Positions 53,500 through 64,000 of a stretch of 64,000 bases of DNA are shown here, piece after piece. The stretch is taken from the NCBI GenBank assembly GCA_905331475.1, contig CAJNYU010002985.1, positions 124,001 through 188,000 of the forward strand, in the 5' to 3' direction. The number at the start of each line of letters is the position of its first letter. Position 1 is the first letter of the stretch. Under the pieces are notes generated by a model. That model was not told the origin of the DNA. It saw only the letters and a list, made by a program, of their open reading frames with translations, and did no database searches. The position numbers and the translations under genes were made by a program. This DNA comes from Rotaria socialis. Its lineage: Eukaryota > Rotifera > Eurotatoria > Philodinida > Philodinidae.

Positions 53500-54832
53500 A
53501 TGGCAGCAAGTCAAGGTTCAGAATCACAAATCAATAGTAATAATTTATCAAACAATGAAAATCATGTAAGATGAGATCTTTTTGCTTCGGTATTAAATTC
53601 AGTGGCAGAATTTTATTCTTAATCATATACTTGCCATGCGTTGAAAGCGTGCAGAGATTATGTTAAAAGATAGAATTACCTTTGCGGTTCACCCATGTGT
53701 TTGACGAATAGTTCATAGAGACAAAAACAAGTTCAGATGGCCTATAAGTCGCAAAGAAAATGAAAATCAATAAACGTTCCTCTTCAAATTTCCAACGACA
53801 TAACAATCGAAAAGAGTCGAAACTTTTACGTATCTATTTTCTTTAACATAGAACATGAACAATATTCCATTGTATGCTGAATCTAAATTGACACGCCAAC
53901 AAGCAATTCATGAAATAGCTGATATTATCGTTAGGTCCAATATGAAACCGCAATCAGTTGAATGTACTTTTGAATTATTAAAAAAAATTCTACCATCCGA
54001 TAATACATTGCCAACTACAATTGATGAACTTTTTCATGCAATGATGTCATGTAAATAAACAAAAATCTAGATATGCTCATAGTTTATTTCCTATTTCTTC
54101 AGCGGACAATGATTGGCGTTTAGCACAATATTTTATCAGACATAAAGGATATCGATCTTTATTATCAGCGACATCAAATGTATCCGATGATAATTCGCTA
54201 TCGCAAGAAGAAGAAGAAGAATTCAATATTATAGCGCAACCATTATCTACACTTTTACCTTTGAATGACAATCATGCATCGTCGAATTCCGATGATGAAA
54301 ATATTCTTACTCCCTACGAAAGATTACAACAATGTCTAGAGCCAAGTACGAGATTAGCAAGAGGTAATGTGAATATTTTGATTTGTAATTAATTGAGAGT
54401 TTCAACTCTAGATTTCAATCTCAATTTTGCAACGGAAATCCAACTTAATGTCAACAATGATAATATGACTTCATCTAGTCAACAATCGCAAATAGCATCT
54501 AGTATACATGCCGACCGGTTTCAACGAGCTTTAAGTGAAGTTTGTAGGAAAATATAGAATCTTCAGATTTCGATCATCTCCTAGTTCACTTTAGAGTTCA
54601 TCAACAATATCTGATCGTTATCGGATCATGCAGGATGTGTTAAGAGCCTTTAACAATAATGACGATGAAACATCGTACGACTCGATGTCAAATGATAATG
54701 AAAAGCTGTGTTGTTTTGTAAAAGAATTCGTCTTTTGAAAATTTTTATTTATCAAGTATTGTTTTTATTGACTTTTAGGAGATCAATGGGCGTAATCTAC
54801 TCAATGATAGTAAAGGGCGTCGATATTATTAG
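53500..54832 (+). CDS. Unrecognised acidic protein downstream of UBE2U-like gene
   Basis: Six exons: 53500-53565, 53852-54050, 54103-54363, 54412-54539, 54595-54717, 54779-54832; 276 residues. It starts 150 bp after the UBE2U-like stop and lies on the same strand. The conserved-looking part is a helical stretch near residues 33-110 (TRQQAIHEIADIIVRSNMKP, ECTFELLKKILP, NDWRLAQYFIRHKGYRSLL). The rest is Ser/Asn/Asp-rich with a Glu run. The fourth intron must use donor GTTTGT right after GAA; a donor four bases later would create a TAG. The last exon is only 17 codons. No family recognised. Confidence 0.75.
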
Positions 54833-55604
54833 ATGTGACGAATTAAAGTCGTTTTATTTCATAGAAGACTTCAGATATAATAATTAAAAAAAAAATTTTT
54901 TGTTCAGTTTTTTGTTCTTTTCTACATTACGTAACTATGGTTTTGTCATAGATTCAATATTCGATAAAAAAAACAATGTAAATAAACGGAACAAAGGAGG
55001 CTGTTACTGAAACAACAATCAACTTCGATGGTGGCAATAAAAGAAGGAGAAAAATTTCAATAAATGTACCTCGTGAAAGTATCATAATAGAACAAAATCA
55101 TGTCATGCAAAAACTTCTATTCAATGATTTGACAAATATCATATGAAATTTTTTTTTTCTTCTATCAATATCTATCGTTTCCGGCAGTTGAGTATCTTTG
55201 ATTTGTATATTTCATTAATCAGATATCAAACATTTTGATACGAACATTTGTTTTGGTTTTCAATCGGCAAAGTGACAGTCTTTCCAATGAGATTACAAAT
55301 TGTTGACGTTACGTATTTTTGCAATGCTTTTTTTCTCTTTATTTTTATTTTAAATCAGTACCGTAGGAGCTTGTGTAAGATTGATTTAGTAATTTTTATT
55401 GATATATAATCGGCAATATTTATAACATGAATCGAATTAGCAACTAATGAAATAGAGATGTCACTGTGCTCGCTGCGGTCTATTTTTTCTACATCCGTTT
55501 ATCGAAAGCCTTGAAAAATAGACTTTAGAGATAAACGCCCTGTGATCATCAGTCGGCAACGTCAATGTTGCTAAGGTGGTTTCAAATTAGAAGTCCTGTA
55601 CTGT
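54833..55604. other. 3' flanks of two convergent genes
   Basis: AT-rich sequence between the stop of the plus gene (54832) and the stop of the small minus gene (55605). No exon found. Confidence 0.45.
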
Positions 55605-55895
55605 TTATATGATAGTTACAGCGTCGTTTTTACTAGAGTCGACTTCTTGTATCAAGTAGAATTGTTTATCTTCAAGAGTTTTCGAGTATTGCTGTTGTAA
55701 ACTCAAAGCAGTATCACGCCATCTATGACCTATTTCTTCATTCAATAGCAAGAATAAACTAATCGTTGCTGCCCTTATTTTGTTCTGTTTCTATACAAAA
55801 AATTGCAGCTATGAAAATCAACTTACGCTAAGGGCGTGGTTCAAAATGCGATTTGGAATTATATAGAGTGGTGGTAAACAATGTACTAAAGACAT
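55605..55895 (-). CDS. 84-residue protein, two exons, unrecognised
   Basis: Exons 55827-55895 (23 codons, ATG at 55895) and 55605-55790 (61 codons plus TAA), joined in phase 0 across a 36-nt intron with GTAAGT donor and a TTTTTTGTATAG acceptor. Reads MSLVHCLPPLYIIPNRILNH, then a helical stretch (ISLFLLLNEEIGHRWRDTAL) and a charged end (YLIQEVDSSKNDAVTII). Composition is protein-like and no frame problem occurs. The intron is shorter than most here. It is too short for an automatic ORF list. Possibly the 3' end of a larger gene, although an ATG sits in frame just upstream. Confidence 0.55.
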
Positions 55896-56159
55896 TATAG
55901 ATAATGGTTTATTCAAGGTATTTTTTTTTTGAATTATTGTAAACTCATAGCAATTTTTCTGCTAATATTACTAGTGGGAATAATAGTTTTCTGCAAATTA
56001 AATTTATTATTTTGATCGTAGGTTTTAGAATGCCAAAGTATGATAAATTGAAAATGTTGATCTTGTGAAAAACTGTCACACAAGTCTTTTTTCAGCTGCC
56101 AATATTGTGTACGTTCTTCATTATTTCAATTTCAGAAATATCATACCGCTTCGAAAACA
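55896..56159. promoter_or_regulatory. Upstream region between the small gene and AIFM3-like gene
   Basis: 264 bp between divergent starts. A TTTCAATTTCAG sequence ends 25 bp before the AIFM3-like ATG and could be the acceptor of a 5' UTR intron. Confidence 0.35.
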
Positions 56160-58752
56160 ATGGATACAGTCAAATCCATTTTGACAGCAATTACAAGTAG
56201 TGACCATGAGAATAATCCTTCAGTGCCTTCTAATGAGCAAATTCGTTATCGATTATGTCAAATTGACGAATTACAAAATGGGCAAATGAAAGAATTCGAA
56301 ATAAAAACACCCGTGATTAATACAAGTGTTCTACTTATTAAACAAGATAATAAATTTCATGCTTACGCTAGTAAATGCTGTCACTATAAAGTACCATTAG
56401 CAAAAGGTTTGAATAAAACTTATTCGTTGTGTCGATTTATAAATCTAATAGTAAAATAGGCGTTTTAATTAATAATCGTCTTCGTTGTTTTGCACATGGC
56501 GCATGTTTTCGTGTCGATACTGGTGATATTGAGGATCATCCCGGTCATGGTAATTTGCCGAGTATGTTGATGTTAATTTATTTCTATTTGAAATCGTATA
56601 AATGCATTTTATTCTAATAGAATATAATGTTGAAATTGTTGACAATCACGTGATTTTGGTCGCACGTAAACAAGATCTTGAGAAATCCGAACGTTCAAAA
56701 ATACCTGATGAATTTGAAGTGGAAGCAAAGCCAGTTGTCGCTATTATCGGTGCTGGAGCTGGTAAATATTATTCTATGAGAATTGCTTATTTTGTTTTTG
56801 AACCGAACTGTAGCATTACGTTGAGCTAGAAAAAGAAATGGCAATACATTGAAATGAATAATAGAGTTTCATCTATGTATCAAGGGTAAGCATGATTGTT
56901 TCACATGTGCATCTTCAATCGAACTATTAAACACTCCTAAACATTAAGTGTTACAGATAAAGTTAAAATAGTTAAATATTGTCAATTTTATTATCGGAAA
57001 ACCAATACATTCTTCTCACGGATGAATTAAAGCAATCTATCTATGATTTCAGGAGGGTTCACATGCGCTGATATGCTTCGTCAAAATGGCTTTCGTGGTC
57101 GTATAGTTCTATTTACACGTGAAGGAACACTACCCTACGATCGTGTATGTTATTTAATCTCTTCAACTGAAATATAAAAATGAAGTAATTGAACGTATTT
57201 ATAGGTTCAATTATCAAAACAACCATTAAAAAAACCACAAGATCTACTTCTTCGTGATCATCCTTACTTTAAAAAAGCTAAAATTGATTTAATGCTTGAT
57301 ACAAGTGTTACTAATATTAATTGGACTTTAAAAAATTTAACATATCAAACATTAGGTAAACAGATGAAGTCTGAACAGTATGATTATTTAGTATTAGCAA
57401 CCGGTTTACGATCACGAAAATTACCAGCAAATATACCTGGTGGTGATCTTCGAAATATTTTCTATTTACGAACAATGGAAGATGCCAATAATCTTGTTAG
57501 TAAGTGTTGATAGAAAATAAAAAGAGAATAATCATTTGTTGTTTTTTGTTTGCTTTTGATTAAATAGATAAAGTAAAATCACCAGAAACAAAAAATATTG
57601 TTATTATTGGTGATTCATTTGTTGCCTTGGAAATGTGTGGATGGTTGACCACAGGTTTAGGTGGTCCTGATGGAAAACAAGAAGATGCCGATAAGAAAAA
57701 TGTTTCAGTCGTGATGCTTTTAAAAGCTCCATTGATTCGTACGAAATAAAACAAAAGCTAATGTTTAAAATAAAGATTCTTTTTTTTATTTTAGGTGTTT
57801 TTGGTGAGAAAATTGCTTGTGCTGTACAAAAAGTTCATGAAAAAAATGGAGCAAAATTTTATTCCGAAGCTACCGTTACAGAATTGACAGTTAGTTTTTA
57901 GGCTTTTTTCGGATTGAATTGATTTATTTTGCATATTTAGGGTGAACATAGTGTGGTTAAATTTGTACAATTAGCAACAGGTGAATCTGTTCCATGTGAT
58001 TTGGTTATTGTAGCCATTGGCAGTGAAACGTGTACTGAATTGCTTCAAGATTCACCTATTGAAATGACTCCAGATGACTTTATTAAAGTTAATGATCGGC
58101 TTGAAACATCGGTCGATCATGTTTTAGCTGTAGGTGACATTACTAAATATCCGTTGAGGATATTTAATTTAGATGAAGTCAATTGTCAACATTGGCAAAT
58201 GGCATGTACAACGGGCCATCAAGCCGGTAAGATTTGATTCTACATGACTAAAAATATTCCTTTCCTATTGAATGAAATAGAAATTATATTTTTGTTACAA
58301 AGATTTTTTTTCCCCATTTCGTTATAATTTCTGTTTCTTTATTTCAATGAAAAATCTTCTTGTGAAATCATGTTTTTCATTTAGCTGATACTATTTTACG
58401 TCATTACCTTGGCCAAATCAAAGGTGGCTGTCGATCATCAAAAAACGATCTTTACACGACACCATTCTTTTGGACGACACAAAATAGTCAAACAACAATA
58501 CGCTATACTGGTTACACGCGTGATGCCGAGAATGTTGTAATTCATGGTGATCTCGAGAATGAATTTAAATTCGTCGCCTATTATATTGTTGATGGTTATG
58601 TTCGAGCTGTAGCACAATCGAAATATGATCCAATAGCATGTGAAGTTGCTGAAGTATTCTATCATAAACGAAACATTCGCAAAGAAGATATTGAGCACGA
58701 TGTATATGGTTATAGAAAATATCTTGATTTTAAAACAAAAAAACCGGAATAA
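56160..58752 (+). CDS. AIFM3: AIFM3-like Rieske / FAD-dependent oxidoreductase
   Basis: Nine exons: 56160-56406, 56460-56561, 56621-56761, 57053-57144, 57205-57499, 57568-57738, 57795-57889, 57941-58226, 58385-58752; 598 residues. Residues about 30-125 are a Rieske [2Fe-2S] domain with CCH ... CFAH ligands. Then a pyridine-nucleotide-disulphide oxidoreductase fold: FAD site VVAIIGAGAGGFTCADMLR, PYDRVQLSK, LVLATGLRSRKLP; NAD site NIVIIGDSFVALEM; second FAD site VDHVLAVGDITKYP. Rieske plus FAD fold in this order is typical of AIFM3, linked in vertebrates to mitochondria and apoptosis. The C-terminal region (KFVAYYIVDGYVRAVAQ) also fits. The start is the first in-frame ATG; no strong mitochondrial presequence is visible. 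Confidence 0.92.
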
Positions 58753-58905
58753 AACATTATTCATTCGTTCTTATTTTTTTTATTTTTTTTATGTTGAACA
58801 GTTCAACTTTTTCTTCTTTTCTTTTCGCTTTCAATAGATCACTTTTCTAATAAAACTAAACCATTTAGTCTCTACAAACACGGCATCTTTTTTGTGTTTT
58901 GATAG

Positions 58906-61900
58906 ATGGACAATCAATCTCAGATATTTCAAAAGTTTCGCTGTCTCAAATGTGAACGACGCTTAAATAAGCCTCTTGAACTACGATGTAATCATTTCAT
59001 TTGTCGAGATTGTCTTGAAAGTAAAAGATGAACATCTATTTTATTTATTACTTTTAACTAAAAAAGTTTCTTTCTATTAAGCTGTTCTTCGAAATCATCG
59101 TACAGATGCGCAATGTCCGGCTTGTAGTCGTCCTTTGGGTGATTATCAAATAGAAAATTATACATATCTATCTCCAATTCATTATATTTCACGTCTTCTA
59201 TCAACGTTCACTGATGTCAATGAATGCCATACATGTAAAGAATTTACAACAGTAAAATCGTGTTCGGAATGTTCGAAAGATCAATGTCATTCGTGTTCTG
59301 CTAAACATGAAGAAACACATTTACAAATTGAAGAACAGCCAAATGAAAATTTAGAGTTATCCAACGAAGAACTTGAAATACTTGAGCCAATCAAAAGTTA
59401 TTTAAGTAAAAAAGAATTTGAAGATTTTATTCAAACAGCAAGAAATCATGTTGATCGTGCAATATTAAAACAAGATAAAACAATTGTCTATATTCCGCGT
59501 AATGGATCAACAGTGAGCGTTGAGAAAACTCCAATTTGGTCAGACCCAGAAATATATGATTGGTCTAAACATGAGCGATTTAGCGAATCCGATATAATTA
59601 ATAGTAAACCAGAACGTGTCCGGCAATTACTTCGCCTTGATTTCAATCCTCGACCTTATCAAATACGAATGGCACGACCTGGATTAGCAGGAAAAAATTC
59701 AATTGTTTGTCTACAAACGGGTTCTGGGAAAACATTTGTAAGAGTTTTTTCTTCCCATTAACACTAAATAGGAGCAAACTTTGACATAAAACATTAAACA
59801 AAATGAGCCACTAATTCCTCTACTGTCGATTTTTATTAGATTGCTGCAATAGTGGCTAAATTTCTTCATATCCGATCACTTCAAAATGTGATTACTCCGT
59901 CGTCGAGTTCAACGAGTCGATTTAAAGCTGTTTTTCTTGTTCCAATCAAAGCTCTCGTTGCTCAACAATGTGCCGCATTCCGACAAGCTTTTATCGATCA
60001 ACCTGATTCCATACTTAAACCGATCGACAATCAAGTTGGAGAACGGTAAATGACAACACGTTGAAAATAAATAAATAAACTATTTGATTTTATTTAGATT
60101 TAAAAATCTCTATCAACAATTCGATATTTTCTTCTTCACAGTACAAAAATTTGCGAATTTTCTCGAAGGAAAACATGCTGATCTAACAAAATTTGATTTA
60201 GTTATCATCGACGGTAAGTTATTAAATACGGAAAAAAATAAAATCTATTTGTCTTATTCAAGAATGCCATCATTGCTATGATAATCATCCGATAAATTCT
60301 ATGATGCGTCAATATCATCGCTTAAAATTATCCGGTTATACAGTACCACCAATCATTGCTTTGTAAAAAAACAAAAAACATAAGAGAAAATTTCATTTTT
60401 CAGCTTTCGCAAAATTTTTCCTTTGGTTTTCTAGAACAGCAAGTGTTGGAACAAATAAAAAAAATGCATTTGATCATCTTGTTCATGTATGTGCTAATTT
60501 GGATTGTCTTGAAATATGTGCCATTGGAAAAGGTGTCGAAGAAGATGAGCTTCGCAATTCAACGAATACTCCATTGAGTGATACAATATTAAGTGTGCCC
60601 AAAGAAATATCAGATCCAATTGTTAAAGCACTTAAAGATGATGTTATGAAAGCAATTGCTAGTCGTCTAGGATATGATATATCTATGATGGACAATCAAA
60701 AATTAGAAACTTTTCTTGCTGTTGAACATGACAATGCATGTAAAAAGAATGATCGAGATGCAATTATTGGTTGTGATTATCTAAAAAAGTTTCATGTGAG
60801 CAAAACGAGTCGTTGTTGTTTCCTTTGTTGGTTTCAATTTTCGTATTTTTAGCGTTTTCTTATCTATTATGATGATTTACCACTGGTTGAATGCATACAA
60901 TGGTTGATAGAAGGCTTAAAAGAATCTACAGCTGGTAATCCTACACAGTTTGATAAGTTTTGTCGAATAAAATCAGACGAATTTCTAAAATTTGTTACCA
61001 TACAAATATCGAATTCCATCGAAGTCAAAGCTAAACTAAAAAAACTTGTCGAAATGATTATTTATTTGCATACGGGCAATTGTAGAGGTAATACAATACA
61101 GCTCTATTTCGAACGATCATTTGATATACAATAAAAAAAATTCTATCTAATAGGTTTGGTACTTGTACGTACAAAATTTCATGCAGTGTCACTTGAAACA
61201 TTTCTTAATAAGCACTCCGACTTAAAAAAACGTCAAATCTTCGCGGGACACTTGACTGGCCAAGGTTCTGCAGAAGAACTTTCACTGCCAGGAAATCAAC
61301 AAAGTAAAGTTCTTGACGAATTTCGAAAAGGTAACCTTTTCTCTTTTGAAATCATATTCTTTATTTATGTATTGGCTGTTTAGGAACAAAACAATTACTT
61401 GTGGCAACAGGTAAATGAATAGAATTCTATTGAAACAAATATAAGTAAGTTCTATTCATAATTCTAGATGTTGCTCAAGAAGGCTTAGATGTTGCTGAAT
61501 GTTCCTATGTAATTCGTTATGAATTCGTATCGAATGAAATTGGTACAGTTCAAAGTCGCGGACGAGCTCGAGCGTCTCAAAGTAAATGTTTTCTCATCAC
61601 AGAAGCATGTAAGTTTATTGGTGTATTCGTTCATTAATTGACGTCTTATCATTATAAAGTGTCCTTAAATTATCAACGTGAAACAGACAATCGACTAAAA
61701 GAAGAAGACATGAAGCAAGCAATAACGGAATGGCGTGAGAAAGGCATTCAAGAATTTCGAACGCTTGTACAAAAAGAACAAGTATAATTAGTTAGCTCTT
61801 TTTTTTTATATAAAATCACTAACTTTTCCTGTTGTCCACAGACTGATTTATTAAAGAATTTATCTACAAATGGTCCGCAACCTACAGCATTAGGAGCTGC

Positions 61901-62289
61901 ACAACCGAATAAAGAAACGGCAAAAACTATTCATTGTCGTTTCTGTGATACATTTCTTTGCAGAGGTTCGAGTCTAAGACTTCAAGGTACAACAATTGTT
62001 TGTTTGGATCCAGCATTTGAAAAACTTGTCAATCCACCGAAATCAGCAGGAGGTAATTCAAAATACTATAATGCAGATGTTTATGATTATATTATTTGTT
62101 TTCCAAGAAAAAGTTGTCTGTCCAAATAGAACATGTCACAGAGAACTCGGTGCAGTTATTTTACTCTCACGTAATGCACCAGGATATGCATTACAAATAT
62201 CGTCATTGAAATTTTTCATTGGTAATGAAATGCTTCCGCGTCTTTTTAAAAAATGGAGTCAATATCAAGGCTATATGCAGCCATTGTGA
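58906..62289 (+). CDS. RIG-I-like receptor with N-terminal RING and B-box
   Basis: Thirteen exons: 58906-59020, 59082-59737, 59840-60045, 60098-60213, 60263-60362, 60435-60795, 60853-61087, 61154-61330, 61384-61410, 61468-61608, 61660-61781, 61842-62052, 62108-62289; 882 residues, every junction in frame. A C3HC4 RING (13-55: [23 protein letters not shown]) and a B-box-like zinc site (about 88-120) replace the usual CARDs. The RLR helicase follows: Walker A QTGSGKT near 250, DECH near 364 split by an intron, LTAS motif III, an inserted helical HEL2i region, and motif [10 protein letters not shown] near 693. A C-terminal zinc RNA-binding domain has CRFC near 786 and CPNRTC near 827. It should sense dsRNA and may ubiquitinate in cis. 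Exon 9 is 27 nt. Confidence 0.92.
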
Positions 62290-62452
62290 TTTTGTTTTTG
62301 TGTGTTTACTCAGTTCAATTGGGACAGTAAACCAGAAGCTCAGTCAAAATTTTATTTTTAATTATAGAAATAAATATTTTTTTAAAATAAACTGTGTTTC
62401 TTATATTACTGAAAAGTTAATTTAATGATGATGTTTTTTTTTTTTATAATAT

Positions 62453-62745
62453 CCCTAGTCTAACCTTTTTTTTTGCAAGCGCATGCAATTCTTCACTTTC
62501 TTGATCAACAAAGTCAAGAACTATGGTCACATCTTGAGGAAAGACATGAGGTCTTTCGGTGAGCTCAAGTTCTTAAACTTCTTGCTTATGCACTTAAATT
62601 TTTATCTAAGCGTTTATGTTATTAAAGAACTTTTCAATTTTACCTTCAAAATAACTCAACTTGTAATAACAATGTATAGTTGCATTTTTTTGTAACTCAT
62701 GCAAATATTCAAACGCTTGTCCTGAGCAAGAAAGTCATGCACTAG
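62453..62745. mobile_element. MITE, family 1 copy 2
   Basis: Inverted relative to copy 1 (29319-29601). Shares TTTTGCAAGCGCATGCAATT, TTTTTATCTAAGCGTTT, TTATTAAAGAAC and GAGCAAGAAAGTCATGC in the same order. It starts CCCTAG and ends CTAGGG. Compared with copy 1 it has an insert of about 75 bp after GCATGCAATTCTT and lacks the sequence beyond GTCATGC. Confidence 0.75.
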
Positions 62746-64000
62746 GGTACTTTCAATATGTTTTGCTTGTTTTGAAATGTATGTTGTTTTTTTTGAAAAT
62801 TGCTTTTAGAAGTATGACTTACGAGCTAAATGCATTCCTTTAGGTCATGAGTACAGATAACAACGATTTAAAATATATGTGAATAGCATACTAACATAGT
62901 CAAATGACGCGTAATTCAAGATAAAAAAAATGAATGAACGAACGAACGAATGAAATATGATTAATATCCATTTACGAGTTGTTTATCATACACACTGGAG
63001 AAAACGATATATTCTTTTCCTGACTAGCTTCAAGTTCAACAAAGGTTCAAGTAAGCTTGCATAAATATTATTCTTCATTCTCATTAGTTGAAGAAATTAA
63101 TCATTATATAGCGATTATAATATTTATATAGCACTGATTCATACTGTTGGCAATAGCTTGTCGGCTTTCGTTCTTAAGAAAATAAGTGCGAAGAAGTCGA
63201 TGTTATTAATGAATCAATACCAATTTGCCAGCATATTAAGACGAGTCTATTAAAATCAGCATCGTCACTGAAAATAGTATAGTTTATCTCTACTGAAGAG
63301 TGACCTCTATCGTACAAATTATAAGATCATTCTAAAACGTTTAAAGTGTTTTCACTATCATTTATTTAGTTAACAATATTGTTATCAATATTTAACTGTT
63401 CTATATATCTTGAAATGGCTACAAACTATCTTCCAAATCTTATCGAAGGTAAAATATCCATCTCATGGCGGTCAACTACATAAAGAACGTAAGAAGAGTA
63501 CACGTTATGTTTCTATTGCTATGCTGATTATTTACAATTTTTAGGTCATTGTTTATTATACATTATTCGCGTGTATTTTATAAAAGTACATCGTCGCGCG
63601 TGGTTGCCGTCGCTATCATCCCTTTTGTCAATTGTTCATAGTGTACATAGGCCTTGTCTATCTATTCCCTTTTCGTGTCTTGAATTTATTTCGACGTTTT
63701 GTACCTATGTAAAAAAAACAAAAACAAAAAGTGACCAATCTATCTTCATCAATTTATACGAGCGAATTGTGGTTAATTATTTTGAACATTTTTGTATCTC
63801 TGGTCAATTAATTTCTTTTTGTTTCATACTTTCTACATATTAAATACGGTAGGTAAAATTCGAATAATTAGAAGAAAAAAAAATATCTATTTATTACATA
63901 TAGTTAATAATATACGACACATAATATGTGGTCATCACAAAGTAATACAGACTATAATGCCAACGGTAACGAGAAAAAAATATAGGAGTGTTTGAATTCA
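62746..64000. other. 3' end of window, possible first exon of a further gene
   Basis: Mostly AT-rich. At 63415 an ATG opens MATNYLPNLIE, followed by GTAAAATATCC at 63449, and an acceptor TTTTTAG near 63543 would lead in frame to an ORF of about 60 codons. The downstream protein sequence is not convincing, so I do not call a gene. Confidence 0.25.

Noticed and set aside
63415-63843. Possible new plus-strand gene (MATNYLPNLIE plus a downstream ORF)
   Set aside because: Splice sites fit, but the downstream peptide is not protein-like enough and the rest lies outside the window.

Overview
The window is eukaryotic nuclear DNA from a small-genome invertebrate. It is AT-rich, with very short introns (mostly 50-70 nt, GT-AG, occasional GC-AG), close gene spacing and many short inverted-repeat elements. 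The animal gene set and intron style fit a rotifer, most likely a bdelloid. That is inference from style; no marker gene fixes the taxon. I rebuilt the multi-exon genes by hand, checking that every intron boundary keeps the reading frame.

Layout: 1-379 (-) 5' end of tropomodulin. 3980-4647 (+) small single-pass membrane protein A. 5305-13465 (-) couch potato/RBPMS RNA-binding gene with four alternative first coding exons. 16477-18601 (+) PIAS SUMO E3 ligase. 19221-21114 (+) DeSI-1-type deSUMOylating peptidase fused to a helical C-terminal region. 21406-24538 (-) NME8/TXNDC3-like thioredoxin plus nucleoside diphosphate kinase protein with two mutually exclusive thioredoxin exons. 24854-28486 (-) tandem pair of genes for predicted secreted T1/BTB-domain proteins, the second copy frameshifted. 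29046-31295 decayed Mutator-like element with a MITE inserted in its transposase. 31715-32431 fold-back element. 32918-34444 (-) and 35049-38145 (+) a head-to-head pair of unrecognised genes sharing a ubiquitin-like N-terminal pattern, with hairpin MITEs in introns. 38580-41157 repeat-rich block: Penelope-like remnant, large inverted repeat, about eight 64-bp tandem repeats, another MITE. 41722-43018 (-) third secreted T1/BTB gene. 44095-44791 (-) paralogue B of the small membrane protein. 45754-50179 (-) alpha-actinin with two mutually exclusive exons. 52197-53349 (+) UBE2U-like E2 lacking its catalytic cysteine. 53500-54832 (+) unrecognised gene. 55605-55895 (-) a two-exon gene for an 84-residue protein. 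56160-58752 (+) AIFM3-like Rieske/FAD oxidoreductase. 58906-62289 (+) RIG-I-like helicase with an N-terminal RING and B-box. 62453-62745 second MITE copy.

How the genes relate: most neighbours are unrelated housekeeping, muscle or cytoskeletal genes (tropomodulin, alpha-actinin, NME8-like). Several act in ubiquitin/SUMO signalling: a SUMO ligase directly upstream of a predicted SUMO protease, an E2 pseudo-enzyme, and an RNA sensor carrying its own RING. The strongest candidates for something undescribed are the RING-B-box-RIG-I-like receptor, the family of predicted secreted T1/BTB proteins, and the paired ubiquitin-like genes.
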